From VBWE01 sp943372645 (GTDB lineage: Bacteria; Bacteroidota; Bacteroidia; Palsa-965), in contig CALRZN010000010.1 in NCBI GenBank assembly GCA_943372645.1, positions 1-64,000 on the forward strand: a stretch of 64,000 nucleotides of DNA. Direction: 5' to 3'. Shown here piece after piece: positions 25,347-34,569 of the stretch. The translations under genes and the position numbers were made by a program. The notes under the pieces are model-generated. The model was not told where the DNA came from. It did not search any database and saw only the letters and a program-made list of their open reading frames with translations. Every line of letters starts with the position of its first letter. Within the stretch, counting starts at the first letter, position 1.

Positions 25347-25976
25347 TTAGTTATTCAGCAGCTTTTCCAGTGTCTCTACCGATCCTTCAGCGAGCAGCAG
25401 TGTTGATGCGTTCAGAATATCATAAGTATTTAATTCTGAAGCTGTTACAACACGCGCACCCTTTAAATTTCGGGACGACAAATATATATTTTTGTTGTGA
25501 TCGCCCAACACCAGCAGCGTTTTTTTACCGCTGAGGTTCAGGTTTTTAAGCAATTCCGCGTAGCTGCTGGTTTTCGGCGTCTCGAAGCTGAAATTTTCGA
25601 GTACGGTGATTGCGTTATCTTTTGCTTTGTAAGCGAGTGCCGATTTACGGGCAAGTTTTTTCACCTTTTTGTTCAGGCTGAAATCGTATTCGTGCGGTTT
25701 CGGACCAAAAACACGTCCGCCACCACGGAACAGCGGCGATTTCATGCTGCCTGCGCGGGCTCCGCCGGTACCTTTCTGGCGCTTGAGCTTTTTGGTAGTA
25801 CGGTGAATTTCCGCACGCTCTTTCGCTTTGTGGGTTCCCTGGCGCTGCGCAGCAAGGTATTGTTTCACATCCAGGTAAATGGCGTGATCGTTCGGCTCAA
25901 TTCCGAATACTTCTGTATTCAGTTTCACCTTTTTCGAAGTGGCCTGGCCACTGATGTTATATACTGCGAGTTCCAT
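25347..25976 (-). CDS. rplD: 50S ribosomal protein L4
   Basis: 209 residues. The tunnel-constriction loop is visible (RQKGTGGARAGSMKSPLFRG, then GRVFGPKPHEYDFSLNKK). In E. coli L4 autoregulates the S10 operon. Confidence 0.98.
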   Translation of the reverse strand: MELAVYNISGQATSKKVKLNTEVFGIEPNDHAIYLDVKQYLAAQRQGTHKAKERAEIHRTTKKLKRQKGTGGARAGSMKSPLFRGGGRVFGPKPHEYDFSLNKKVKKLARKSALAYKAKDNAITVLENFSFETPKTSSYAELLKNLNLSGKKTLLVLGDHNKNIYLSSRNLKGARVVTASELNTYDILNASTLLLAEGSVETLEKLLNN

Positions 25977-25978
25977 GA

Positions 25979-26596
25979 TTACTTCTCGATCAGAACGTAT
26001 GAACCTTTTGATCCGGCAATTGAACCTTTCACAATGATGAGGTTTTTGTCGGCCATTACTTTTACAATTTCGAGGTTTTGCGCTTTTACATTTTTGCCAC
26101 CTGTACGGCCGGCCATGCGCATTCCCTTCATAACACGTGCTGCGAACGACGAGTTACCGAGTGATCCCGGAGCACGGAGACGGTCATGCTGACCGTGCGT
26201 GGTTCCGCCCACACCACCAAAGTTGTGGCGTTTCATTACACCCTGAAAACCTTTGCCTTTGCTTACGCCGCTCACATCCACAAACTCACCTTCAGCGAAG
26301 AGTTCTGCGGTAATCACATCACCCACATTTTTGGGTTCGGTGAAACCTTTGAATTCAACCACTTTACGTTTCGGTGTGGTGCTTGCTTTTTTGAAGTGCC
26401 CCTGCATTGCCATTGACGTGTGTTTTTCTTTCTTCTCGTCAAATGCAATCTGAAGTGCTTCGTAGCCGTCTGTCTCCTTGGTTTTTACTTGCGTTACAAC
26501 GCAAGGACCTGCTTCGATAATTGTGCATGGCACGTACTTGCCATTGGCACCGAAAAAGCTGGTCATTCCGAGTTTTTTACCAATTATTCCTGACAT
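25979..26596 (-). CDS. rplC: 50S ribosomal protein L3
   Basis: 205 residues. Starts MSGIIGKKLGMTSFFGANGK and has the central loop region VSGVSKGKGFQGVMKRHNFG, reaching towards the peptidyl-transferase centre. Starts 2 nt before rplD. Confidence 0.98.
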   Translation of the reverse strand: MSGIIGKKLGMTSFFGANGKYVPCTIIEAGPCVVTQVKTKETDGYEALQIAFDEKKEKHTSMAMQGHFKKASTTPKRKVVEFKGFTEPKNVGDVITAELFAEGEFVDVSGVSKGKGFQGVMKRHNFGGVGGTTHGQHDRLRAPGSLGNSSFAARVMKGMRMAGRTGGKNVKAQNLEIVKVMADKNLIIVKGSIAGSKGSYVLIEK

Positions 26597-26637
26597 CTTC
26601 TTGTACGTCTAATTATTGATTATTAAACAGCTCCCGG

Positions 26638-26946
26638 TTAAGGAACTTTGATTTCTACTTCAACACCGCTCGGTAATTCGAGCTTCATGAGCGCATCCAC
26701 AGTTTTCGAAGTCGAGCTGTAGATATCAAGCAGACGCTTGTAGCTGCAGAGCTGGAACTGCTCACGTGCTTTTTTGTTTACGTGGGGCGAGCGCAGCACC
26801 GTGAAAATACGCTTCTGGGTCGGCAGCGGAATAGGACCGCTAACAACTGCACCTGTCGATTTTACGGTCTTCACGATCTTCTCAGCCGACTTGTCAACGA
26901 GATTGTAATCGTACGACTTGAGTTTGATTCTGATCTTTTGGCTCAT
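26638..26946 (-). CDS. rpsJ: 30S ribosomal protein S10
   Basis: 102 residues. Starts MSQKIRIKLKSYDYNLVDKS and has the signature SGPIPLPTQKRIFTVLRSPH. In E. coli it also acts as NusE. It follows fusA directly; tuf is missing here, as is usual in Bacteroidota. Confidence 0.98.
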   Translation of the reverse strand: MSQKIRIKLKSYDYNLVDKSAEKIVKTVKSTGAVVSGPIPLPTQKRIFTVLRSPHVNKKAREQFQLCSYKRLLDIYSSTSKTVDALMKLELPSGVEVEIKVP

Positions 26947-26976
26947 GATATGTTTAAATATGCTGGTTCTGTTTGA

Positions 26977-29103
26977 TTATGCTTTTTGTGCTTTCTGACC
27001 TTTTGCTTTTGCAATAACTTCTTCAGACAATGCACGCGGAATTTCTGCGTAGTGCGAAAACTCCATGGTTGAAGAAGCACGTCCGGATGTGATCGTACGT
27101 AACTGGGTTACATAACCGAACATTTCCGACAGCGGCACTTTGCCTTTGATTACCTGGGCAGTTCCTTTCGAATCCATGCCTTCAATCATTCCGCGGCGCT
27201 TGTTAAGGTCACCTACCACATCACCCATGTTCTGTTCCGGGGTAATTACTTCGATCTTCATGATCGGCTCAAGTAACACCGGTGAACATTTCGGAAGTGC
27301 TTCACGGTATGCCGACTTGGCGCAGATTTCGAACGAGAGCGAATCCGAGTCAACCGCGTGGTACGAACCATCGGTCAGGCGAACCTTCATCGTGTCGAGT
27401 GCGTAACCAGCAAGTACACCGTTATGCATCGCAGCACGGAATCCTTTTTCAACAGCCGGGATAAATTCACGCGGAATGTTACCGCCGGTAATTTCGTTGA
27501 TGAACTGCAGACCACCGTTTTTATCGGTTGCTTCGAAATCATCATCAGCAGGTCCGATTACAAACTTGATATCAGCGAATTTACCACGACCACCCGACTG
27601 CTTTTTGTATACTTCGCGGTGTTCGATAGAACCGTTGATACGTTCTTTATAGTTTACCTGGGGAGCGCCCTGGTTTACTTCTACTTTAAATTCGCGACGC
27701 AGACGGTCAACGATGATTTCGAGGTGAAGTTCGCCCATACCGCTGATGATGGTCTGTGCTGTTTCTTCGTCCGATTTCACGCGGAATGTCGGATCCTCTT
27801 CAGAAAGTTTGTTGAGTGCTACACCCAGCTTGTCGAGATCGGCCTGTGTTTTCGGCTCGATTGCGATACCGATAACCGGTTCTGGGAAGTTCATTGCTTC
27901 GAGTACAATCGGGTTTTTCTCGTCGCACAGGGTATCACCGGTACGGATATCTTTAAATCCTACAGCTGCACCGATATCACCGGCTTCGATGTAATCGATT
28001 GCATTCTGTTTGTTTGCGTGCATCTGGAAGATACGCGAGATACGTTCTTTCGAACCGCTGCGGGTATTCAGTACATACGAACCTGCATCAAGACGGCCCG
28101 AGTATGCGCGGAAGAATGCGAGGCGGCCTACAAACGGATCGGTTGCAATTTTGAATGCGAGCGCGGTAAACGGCTCTTTTGCATCCGGCTTGCGGGTAAG
28201 CTCTTCGCCGGTTTCCGGGTTGGTGCCTGTAATATTGTCTTTGTCAAGCGGAGAAGGCATCAGTTCCATCACGTAATCGAGCATGGTCTGAACACCTTTG
28301 TTTTTGAAAGCAGTACCACAAAGCATCGGAACAACTTTGTTGGCGATACACGCTTTGCGAAGTGCGGTGATGATTTCGGCCTCCGTAATTGAATCCGGAT
28401 TTTCGAAAAACTTCTCCATGATTTTGTCATCGAATTCCGAAACAGATTCGAGCAGTTTTTCGCGCCATTCGGCAACGTCTGCTTTCATGTCTTCCGGAAT
28501 CGGAACTACTTCAAACGACATTCCCTGGTCGTGTTCGTTCCAAACGATACCACGGTTGTTCACCAGGTCAACAACACCTTTGAAGTTCTCTTCGTTGCCG
28601 ATCGGAAGCTGCAGCGGAATCGGGTTACCGCCGAGCACTTCGCTCACCTGTTTTACAACACTGAGGAAGTCGGCACCGGCACGGTCCATCTTGTTTACAA
28701 AACCAAGACGGGTTACGTTATAGTTATTGGCAAGACGCCAGTTTGTTTCTGACTGCGGCTCAACACCGTCAACGGCAGAAAACAAAAACACCAGGCCGTC
28801 GAGTACGCGGAGTGAACGATTCACTTCCACGGTAAAATCCACGTGACCTGGGGTATCAATAATATTGATTTTGTATTTATTACCACGGTAGTTCCAGTGG
28901 CAGGTGGTAGCAGCCGAGGTAATGGTTATACCGCGTTCCTGCTCCTGCACCATCCAGTCCATTGTTGCGGCACCATCATGCACCTCACCGATCTTGTGGT
29001 TAACACCGGTGTAGTACAGGATACGCTCTGTTGTAGTGGTTTTGCCCGCATCAATGTGAGCGGCAATTCCAATGTTTCGCGTAAATCGAAGATCCTGACT
29101 CAT
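26977..29103 (-). CDS. fusA: Translation elongation factor G
   Basis: 708 residues. GTPase driving ribosomal translocation. G1 AHIDAGKTTTTERILYY near residue 14, G3 DTPGHVDF near 85-92 and G4 NKMDRAGAD near 139 are intact, followed by domains II-V (domain IV with EIPRALSEEVIAK near the end). It lies between rpsG and rpsJ in the str segment. Confidence 0.98.
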   Translation of the reverse strand: MSQDLRFTRNIGIAAHIDAGKTTTTERILYYTGVNHKIGEVHDGAATMDWMVQEQERGITITSAATTCHWNYRGNKYKINIIDTPGHVDFTVEVNRSLRVLDGLVFLFSAVDGVEPQSETNWRLANNYNVTRLGFVNKMDRAGADFLSVVKQVSEVLGGNPIPLQLPIGNEENFKGVVDLVNNRGIVWNEHDQGMSFEVVPIPEDMKADVAEWREKLLESVSEFDDKIMEKFFENPDSITEAEIITALRKACIANKVVPMLCGTAFKNKGVQTMLDYVMELMPSPLDKDNITGTNPETGEELTRKPDAKEPFTALAFKIATDPFVGRLAFFRAYSGRLDAGSYVLNTRSGSKERISRIFQMHANKQNAIDYIEAGDIGAAVGFKDIRTGDTLCDEKNPIVLEAMNFPEPVIGIAIEPKTQADLDKLGVALNKLSEEDPTFRVKSDEETAQTIISGMGELHLEIIVDRLRREFKVEVNQGAPQVNYKERINGSIEHREVYKKQSGGRGKFADIKFVIGPADDDFEATDKNGGLQFINEITGGNIPREFIPAVEKGFRAAMHNGVLAGYALDTMKVRLTDGSYHAVDSDSLSFEICAKSAYREALPKCSPVLLEPIMKIEVITPEQNMGDVVGDLNKRRGMIEGMDSKGTAQVIKGKVPLSEMFGYVTQLRTITSGRASSTMEFSHYAEIPRALSEEVIAKAKGQKAQKA

Positions 29104-29134
29104 AGCTTAAGCTGCTTGCTTTATATTGGTATAA

Positions 29135-29602
29135 TTAGAAACGGAAATGCGAATAGGCTTTGTTTGCTTCAGCCATACGGTGAACGTCTTCTTTCTTTTT
29201 GAAAGCAGAACCTTCTTCTTTGGCAGCGGCGATGATTTCTGCAGCCAGTTTGTTGGCCATTGACTTCTCGTTCCGGTCGCGTGCATAACCGATGAGCCAT
29301 TTGATGCCCAGGGCTACTTTACGTTCGGGACGGATTTCCTGCGGAATCTGGAATGTAGCACCACCTACACGGCGGCTGCGCACTTCCACATTCGGCATTA
29401 CGTTGTTCAACGCTTTTTTCCAGGTTTCTAACCCATCCTGCTCGGTACGTTTCTGAACGATTTCGAGTGCATCGTAAAAAATACCATACGCTTTTTGTTT
29501 GCCGCCGGAATACATCATGCTATTCACAAAACGGGTAACAATTTTTTCGCCGAATTTCGGATCGGGAAGCAGCGGGCGTTTTTTGGCTCTGGCTTTTCTC
29601 AT
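29135..29602 (-). CDS. rpsG: 30S ribosomal protein S7
   Basis: 155 residues. Starts MRKARAKKRPLLPDPKFGEK and contains VRSRRVGGATFQIPQEIRPE. Head assembly initiator and E-site contact. Second gene of the str segment. Confidence 0.98.
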   Translation of the reverse strand: MRKARAKKRPLLPDPKFGEKIVTRFVNSMMYSGGKQKAYGIFYDALEIVQKRTEQDGLETWKKALNNVMPNVEVRSRRVGGATFQIPQEIRPERKVALGIKWLIGYARDRNEKSMANKLAAEIIAAAKEEGSAFKKKEDVHRMAEANKAYSHFRF

Positions 29603-29637
29603 GGTTGATTACAGAAGTCTGTTCTTTTCTTCGTTAA

Positions 29638-30045
29638 TTATTTTTTGCCTTTTCCTTTTGCAGCGGCTGCACCGGCTTTGGCTTTCTTGGTTCCGTATTT
29701 CGAGCGGCGCTGATTACGACCTTCTACGCCAGCAGTATCGAGCGCTCCGCGAACGATGTGGTAACGTACACCCGGAAGATCTTTCACACGACCACCACGT
29801 ACAAGCACAATCGAGTGTTCCTGCAGGTTATTACCTTCACCCGGGAGGTATGCAATTACTTCCAGTTTGTTGGTCAGACGAACCTTGGCCACCTTGCGGA
29901 GTGCAGAGTTCGGTTTCTTCGGTGTTGTTGTGTAAACACGGGTACAAATTCCACGTTTCTGCGGGCAGGAATCGAGTGCGGCAGATTTGCTACGGTTGGT
30001 AGCTGAAATGCGGCCTTTTCGTACGAGCTGCTGTATAGTCGGCAT
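29638..30045 (-). CDS. rpsL: 30S ribosomal protein S12
   Basis: 135 residues. Decoding-centre protein. Conserved loops TTTPKKPNSALRKVAKVRLT and VKDLPGVRYHIVRGALDTAG carry the lysines whose mutation gives streptomycin resistance; both loops look wild-type. The C-terminal tail (KKAKAGAAAAKGKGKK) is longer than in E. coli. First gene of the whole ribosomal supercluster. Confidence 0.98.
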   Translation of the reverse strand: MPTIQQLVRKGRISATNRSKSAALDSCPQKRGICTRVYTTTPKKPNSALRKVAKVRLTNKLEVIAYLPGEGNNLQEHSIVLVRGGRVKDLPGVRYHIVRGALDTAGVEGRNQRRSKYGTKKAKAGAAAAKGKGKK

Positions 30046-30116
30046 TTTGCTCTTTTTAGTTGATTCTCAGTTTTTTATCAAAATATTTTCACCCCAAACT
30101 GCATTTTTAGGGACGG

Positions 30117-30146
30117 CAAAGGTACAAATTATTTAATATAAACAAC
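30117..30146 (-). promoter_or_regulatory. Promoter of the ribosomal supercluster
   Basis: On the minus strand GTTG (30143-30146), an 18-nt spacer, then TACCTTTG (30117-30124). This is a good Bacteroidota -33/-7 promoter, 71 nt before the rpsL ATG. The best-formed promoter in the window, in keeping with the high expression of these genes. Confidence 0.75.
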
Positions 30147-30348
30147 ATGTGGTTGAAATATTTTTTCAGTGCTTTCAAGGGTTTTATGCAATGCTGCGAT
30201 TCTATTGGGATATAGCACTATCAACATGGAGTCCTAACCGATTTGATGCCAAATTGCGTTTTACTCCGAACAAACCGCCCCGTTTTCTTCCTTTTCGGAA
30301 CCCCAAAAACGCCCCGAAAAGCAATTCCCGGTATCCGAATAAATCATG

Positions 30349-30356
30349 TACTTTTG
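30349..30356 (+). promoter_or_regulatory. -7 box of the KASIII operon
   Basis: TACTTTTG, 8 nt before the ATG at 30365. It supports that start over the long in-frame extension beginning at 30149, which would cover the promoter region. Confidence 0.5.
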
Positions 30357-30364
30357 AACGTCTT

Positions 30365-31381
30365 ATGTCAGCAGCCATTTCCGCCATCAGTTTTTACCTC
30401 CCCGAACGCGTTTTCACCAACGAAGACTATTACCGCACGTTCCCGGAAGCGCTGAACGGCAAAACCAGCCTCGAAAAGGTGGGCGTAAAAAAGCGCCACA
30501 TCGCCCGCCCTGACGAAACGGCCTCCGACCTGGCCCTGGCTGCCGGCGAAAAACTGTTTGCCGAACACGGCATCGACCGCAGTTCCATTGATTTCCTGGT
30601 ACTCTGTATAAACGAACCGGACTACTACACCCCTACCACGGCCTGTGTGCTGCAGGAAAAACTGGGCCTTCCCAAACACTGCGGCGCCTTTGATTACAAC
30701 CTGGGCTGCAGCGGATTTGTGTACGGACTGGGCATTGCCACCGGCCTGCTGCACAGCATGGGCGCCCGCAATATCCTGCTGATTACCACCTCGGTACTGA
30801 GCCACACGTTTCATGAACGCGACCGCAGTTCGTGGTTTGTGTTCGGTGACGGGGCGGCGGCCACACTGATAACCGCCGGAAACGGTAATGAACCGGGAAT
30901 CGGGCCGTTTGTTTACGGAACCGATGGCAAGGGCGAGGGCAAAATCATTGTGCGCGACGGCGGGGCACGTAATCCCATCAAAGCGGACTCGCACGACATT
31001 ATAAAGGACGAATACGGCAACATTACCAGCCGCGCCAATTTTTACATGGACGGAACCGGCATTTTGCTGTTTACGCTGAAAACCGTGCCTGCGCTGGTAC
31101 AGCAGGTGCTGGATAAAGCAAACCTGCAGCTGGCTGATATTGACCTGTTCGTATTCCACCAGGCCAATGCGTATATGAACGACACGATCCGCAAAAAAAT
31201 AGGCATACCAGAAGAAAATTTTGTGCATTGCATCGAAAATACGGGCAACACAGTGGCTTCCACCATACCGATAGCGCTGTATGAATGCCGGCAGAACGGC
31301 CGTCTCAAACCCGGTATGCGCGTGCTGGTGGCCGGTTTCGGCACCGGGCTGTCGTGGGCCGCAACCATTATCCGGTTCTGA
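30365..31381 (+). CDS. Ketoacyl-ACP synthase III-like enzyme, copy 1
   Basis: 338 residues, FabH superfamily (thiolase fold). The catalytic triad is complete: C115 in YNLGCSGFVYG, H265 in FHQANAYMNDTIRKK and N295 in ENTGNTVAST. It should therefore be able to take an acyl-CoA or acyl-ACP and condense it, or act as an acyltransferase. It is unlikely to be the housekeeping FabH, because it is grouped with a second KASIII, a dedicated carrier protein, an SDR and a glycosyltransferase. A hairpin and a 136-nt gap separate it from the carrier gene. Substrate unknown; an unusual acyl group for a glycolipid or polysaccharide is the simplest reading. Confidence 0.88.
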   Translation: MSAAISAISFYLPERVFTNEDYYRTFPEALNGKTSLEKVGVKKRHIARPDETASDLALAAGEKLFAEHGIDRSSIDFLVLCINEPDYYTPTTACVLQEKLGLPKHCGAFDYNLGCSGFVYGLGIATGLLHSMGARNILLITTSVLSHTFHERDRSSWFVFGDGAAATLITAGNGNEPGIGPFVYGTDGKGEGKIIVRDGGARNPIKADSHDIIKDEYGNITSRANFYMDGTGILLFTLKTVPALVQQVLDKANLQLADIDLFVFHQANAYMNDTIRKKIGIPEENFVHCIENTGNTVASTIPIALYECRQNGRLKPGMRVLVAGFGTGLSWAATIIRF

Positions 31382-31455
31382 ATGCTGGTATCAAACCATG
31401 ACCTGGTAAATCAACGGTCATTGCATAATCACGGCACAGCATCTATCCTATTGTT

Positions 31456-31477
31456 GGTTCGGGATATCTCCCGAACC
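31456..31477. other. Hairpin between KASIII and carrier-protein genes
   Basis: A perfect 9-bp stem GGTTCGGGA/TCCCGAACC with loop TATC. It is followed by GCATAAAAAAC rather than a U-tract on the plus strand, so it is a weak terminator at best. It could adjust expression between the first KASIII and the rest of the operon. Confidence 0.5.
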
Positions 31478-31517
31478 GCATAAAAAACTTACTTTTACCT
31501 TTCAAGAAACACCATCT

Positions 31518-31748
31518 ATGTCAATTGCCGATTTTATCCAGAAAATAGAGGGCGAAATTGAGGAACTGCCGAAAGGATCGCTGCAACCGGAAACCCATTA
31601 CCGGGAAATACCGGAATGGAGTTCTATGCACGCTTTGATTTTGATTGCGCTCTGCGAAACCGATTATGATGTAACGCTTACCGGTGAAGACATGCGGAGC
31701 TGCAAAACAGTAAATGACTTGTACACGCTGGTAAAAAGCCGCATGTAA
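31518..31748 (+). CDS. Acyl carrier protein
   Basis: 76 residues, all-helical. The phosphopantetheine attachment site is the WSSMHAL segment, with Ser36 at the position of the Ser in the usual DSL motif. The following ALCETDYDVTLTGEDMRSCK is typical of specialised Bacteroidota ACPs in acyl-modification clusters. The D of the motif is replaced by Ser. The stop codon overlaps the next KASIII start (ATGTAATGG), so they are translationally coupled. It probably carries the acyl chain handled by the two KASIII enzymes. Confidence 0.85.
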   Translation: MSIADFIQKIEGEIEELPKGSLQPETHYREIPEWSSMHALILIALCETDYDVTLTGEDMRSCKTVNDLYTLVKSRM

Positions 31749-32806
31749 TGGCCTTTCTCGAAACCCGTAACGTTCGTCTCCGTGGCATTTCGGCCTGTGT
31801 ACCGGCCCGGAAAGAATATAACCGCGATTACGATTGGATTACGGAAGACGAGCGCAAACTGCTGATTAAAACCACCGGTATTGCCTGCCGCCATGTTGCG
31901 CGCGAAGGCACAACCACCTCTGATCTCTGCACCATAGCTGCTGAAAAACTGCTGAACGAACTGGGCTGGAAAAAAGAAGAAATTGACCTTGTTGTTTTTG
32001 TAACACAGTCGCGCGATTATTTCCTGCCTTCCACCGCACTCATCCTGCACCAGAAACTCGGGCTTTCCAAAAACTGCGCGGCGTTTGATATGGGACTCGG
32101 CTGCAGCGGTTATGTGTACGGTCTTTCCACCGTGGCCGCCTACATGAGCGGGGGCAGCATGAAAAAAGCACTTTTACTGGCCGGCGATATTTCAACGGTT
32201 TCCGTAAACAAACGCGACAAAAGCACCTACCCGCTTTTCGGCGATTGCGGCACCGCCACCGCGCTGGAATACGATGCCGCCGCAGGCCCGATGGTGTTTA
32301 ATCTGCAAAGCGACGGCACCGGTTACGAAGCGATCATAATGCCCGACGGTTGCCTGAAACAGTTATACAACGACGCTTCGTATGTGGAGCACGAAGTGGA
32401 AAAAGGCGTAATCCGCAGCAAACGCAATTTGTGGCTGAACGGACTCGATGTTTTTAACTTCTCAGTACGCGAAGCACCACCGAACATAACCGCGGTTATG
32501 AATTACAGCAACCGCACCGAAGCCGATTACGATTACCTCGTGATGCACCAGGCAAACCTGCTGATGAACGAAACCATCCGCAAAAAGCTGAAGATACCTG
32601 CAGAAAAAGTACCGTATTCACTGGCAGACTACGGCAATACCAGTTCGGCTTCTATTCCGCTTACCATTGTTTCGCAGCTTGCGGAACGCGCGAAACAACC
32701 AGCCCGCTGGCTCTTCTCCGGTTTCGGCGTGGGGCTTTCGTGGGGGTGCGTAAGTGTAGAAACCGATCAGCTTGTTTGTCCACCTGTAATTGAAACGGAC
32801 GCATGA
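31748..32806 (+). CDS. Ketoacyl-ACP synthase III-like enzyme, copy 2
   Basis: 352 residues, FabH superfamily. The Cys-His-Asn triad is intact: C119 in DMGLGCSGYVYG, H267 in MHQANLLMNETIRKK and N297 in DYGNTSSASIP. It is only moderately similar to the upstream copy, so the pair likely has different substrates rather than being a recent duplication. It overlaps the ACP before it and the SDR after it (ATGA). It may condense or transfer the acyl group loaded on the neighbouring ACP. Confidence 0.87.
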   Translation: MAFLETRNVRLRGISACVPARKEYNRDYDWITEDERKLLIKTTGIACRHVAREGTTTSDLCTIAAEKLLNELGWKKEEIDLVVFVTQSRDYFLPSTALILHQKLGLSKNCAAFDMGLGCSGYVYGLSTVAAYMSGGSMKKALLLAGDISTVSVNKRDKSTYPLFGDCGTATALEYDAAAGPMVFNLQSDGTGYEAIIMPDGCLKQLYNDASYVEHEVEKGVIRSKRNLWLNGLDVFNFSVREAPPNITAVMNYSNRTEADYDYLVMHQANLLMNETIRKKLKIPAEKVPYSLADYGNTSSASIPLTIVSQLAERAKQPARWLFSGFGVGLSWGCVSVETDQLVCPPVIETDA

Positions 32807-33555
32807 TACAGACGCCTTTTCACCTGAACGGTAAAACCATATTAGTTACCGGTGCCTCCTCCGGTATCGGCAGGCAGATTGCGATCAGCATCAGCCAGAT
32901 GGGCGGTAAGCTGGTCCTTACGGGCCGCAACACCGATGAACTGCAAAACACCAAAACATTGCTCCACGGGGGCGGCCACACGGCCATTACCGCCGACCTG
33001 CTGAAAGAAAACGAACGTAAAATGTTGCTGGAAAATACTCCGCAGCTCGACGGTTTTGTGCACTGCGCCGGCGTGGTACACCCGTTTCCCATCAAATTCA
33101 TCGATCAGAAAAAGATGGATGAAACCATGAAGATCAACTACGAAGCACCTGTACTGCTTACCGGCGGGCTGCTGAAAAATAAAAAACTGAATAAAAACGC
33201 CTCCGTGGTGTTTATGTCGTCCATTTCGGGACAGCACCCGCACAAGGGCGGCGCATTGTACGGCAGCGCCAAGGCCGCCATTGAAACGTTTGCAAAAGTG
33301 GTGGCGCTCGAAAATTATCCGCAAGGCATTCGCTGTAACGTACTTTCGCCGGGCATGGTGATTACACCGATGTACAAACAGGCCGAGCAGGAAATGTCGA
33401 AAGAAGAAATGGACAAACACGTGGCGCGTTATCCGCTCGGCGCCGGGCAACCGGAAGATGTGGCCAACGCGGCTGTTTTTTTCCTGTCGGATGCTTCGCG
33501 CTGGATTACCGGTGTAAACCTGACACTTGACGGCGGATTTTTACTGGAAGGATAA
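32803..33555 (+). CDS. Short-chain dehydrogenase/reductase, FabG-like
   Basis: 250 residues, classical SDR. Cofactor motif TGASSGIG at 16-23; the catalytic tetrad N112, S140, Y153 and K157 (YGSAK) is complete. Ending LTLDGGFLLEG is typical of FabG-type ketoacyl reductases. It overlaps the KASIII stop by 4 nt. It probably reduces the beta-keto group made by a KASIII on the ACP, giving a 3-hydroxyacyl product (inference). Confidence 0.9.
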   Translation: MIQTPFHLNGKTILVTGASSGIGRQIAISISQMGGKLVLTGRNTDELQNTKTLLHGGGHTAITADLLKENERKMLLENTPQLDGFVHCAGVVHPFPIKFIDQKKMDETMKINYEAPVLLTGGLLKNKKLNKNASVVFMSSISGQHPHKGGALYGSAKAAIETFAKVVALENYPQGIRCNVLSPGMVITPMYKQAEQEMSKEEMDKHVARYPLGAGQPEDVANAAVFFLSDASRWITGVNLTLDGGFLLEG

Positions 33556-33556
33556 C

Positions 33557-34477
33557 ATGATACAGCTCATTTCAATCGTTATACCGGTTTACAACAGCGC
33601 TGAAACACTCGGCGAACTGGCGGATGCGCTGCATTCGGAATTAAACCATAACCGCGGTTATGAATTAATTTTTGTAGACGACGGAAGCCGCGACAGCAGC
33701 TGGGCCGAGCTGGAGAAGATCAAGAAAAAACACCCGGAAAAAGTTACAGCCATACGCCTCAGCCGCAATTTCGGGCAGCACAATGCCATTGTGTGTGGCT
33801 TTGGTTTTGCAAAAGGCGATTATGTGCTTACGATGGATGACGATCTGCAGCATCCGCCCTCCGAAATCATGAAACTGGTAAACGAAGCAGAAGCCAGCGA
33901 CGCCGACGTGGTGTATGGCATTCCGAAAGAACGCAAACACGGTGCGATACGCGTTGCGGGCAGTTATTTTGTCCGCAAATCATCGCGCTACGCGGCCGGC
34001 AACACGGGCGAAGGCAGTTCGTTCCGCCTGATGAAAAAAGAAATTGCCGATAACATCTGCGAACACCGCAATCACTCCATGCTGTTTATTGATGAAATAC
34101 TGCACTGGTACACGGGCAATATTGCAACTACCGATGTGGCCCATCACCCGCGTAAAAAAGGGAAATCGGGGTACTCCTTCGGCAAGTTGATTTCGCTGTA
34201 CCTGGATGTGGTGATCAACCACTCGGCCATCCCGCTGAAACTGATGACGTGGATCGGGCTTATTTCGTCGTTTGCTACGTTTACACTCGGCATGGTGTTC
34301 ATTTACCGCAAGCTGGAACACAAAATTGAGGTGAGCGGTTTTGCCGCGCAGATTGTGGCGATACTCTTCACAGCGAGTATCCTGATGCTGTGTATGGGCA
34401 TTGTGGGACAGTATATGTATAAACTGTTTCTGCTGCAGAATCGGCGGCCGCCGTTTGCGATTAATAAAAAGATTTAG
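33557..34477 (+). CDS. Glycosyltransferase family 2, GtrB/ArnC/DPM-like
   Basis: 306 residues. The N-terminal GT-A domain has ISIVIPVYNSAETL, DDGS at 41-44 and the DxD-like MDDDLQHP at 93-100. Two C-terminal membrane helices (about 229-250 and 262-292) are typical of polyprenyl-phosphate glycosyltransferases. It should transfer a sugar from a nucleotide sugar to undecaprenyl phosphate at the inner membrane. Start ATG 33557, 1 nt after the SDR stop. Last gene of the KASIII operon, linking that acyl chemistry to a lipid-linked sugar. Confidence 0.9.
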   Translation: MIQLISIVIPVYNSAETLGELADALHSELNHNRGYELIFVDDGSRDSSWAELEKIKKKHPEKVTAIRLSRNFGQHNAIVCGFGFAKGDYVLTMDDDLQHPPSEIMKLVNEAEASDADVVYGIPKERKHGAIRVAGSYFVRKSSRYAAGNTGEGSSFRLMKKEIADNICEHRNHSMLFIDEILHWYTGNIATTDVAHHPRKKGKSGYSFGKLISLYLDVVINHSAIPLKLMTWIGLISSFATFTLGMVFIYRKLEHKIEVSGFAAQIVAILFTASILMLCMGIVGQYMYKLFLLQNRRPPFAINKKI

Positions 34478-34498
34478 GCTCGGTTGGGGTTGTGGTAC

Positions 34499-34522
34499 GG
34501 TGTATGGTCCGGTGTATGGTCC
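34499..34522. repeat. Short tandem repeat between convergent genes
   Basis: Two adjacent copies of GGTGTATGGTCC with a further partial copy, in the 92-nt gap between the glycosyltransferase and a sulfotransferase. No terminator-like stem is clear here. Confidence 0.4.
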
Positions 34523-34569
34523 GGCGTCAGGACCCGTCCAGACGCTTCATAACGTTGCTATTGGGATTT

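Noticed and set aside
27358..28392. 344-aa plus-strand open frame opposite fusA
   Set aside because: Antisense to EF-G; its cysteine-rich, low-sense composition comes from codon use of the real gene.
30149..30364. N-terminal extension of the first KASIII
   Set aside because: The added 72 residues do not look like FabH, and a -7 box lies 8 nt before the internal ATG at 30365.
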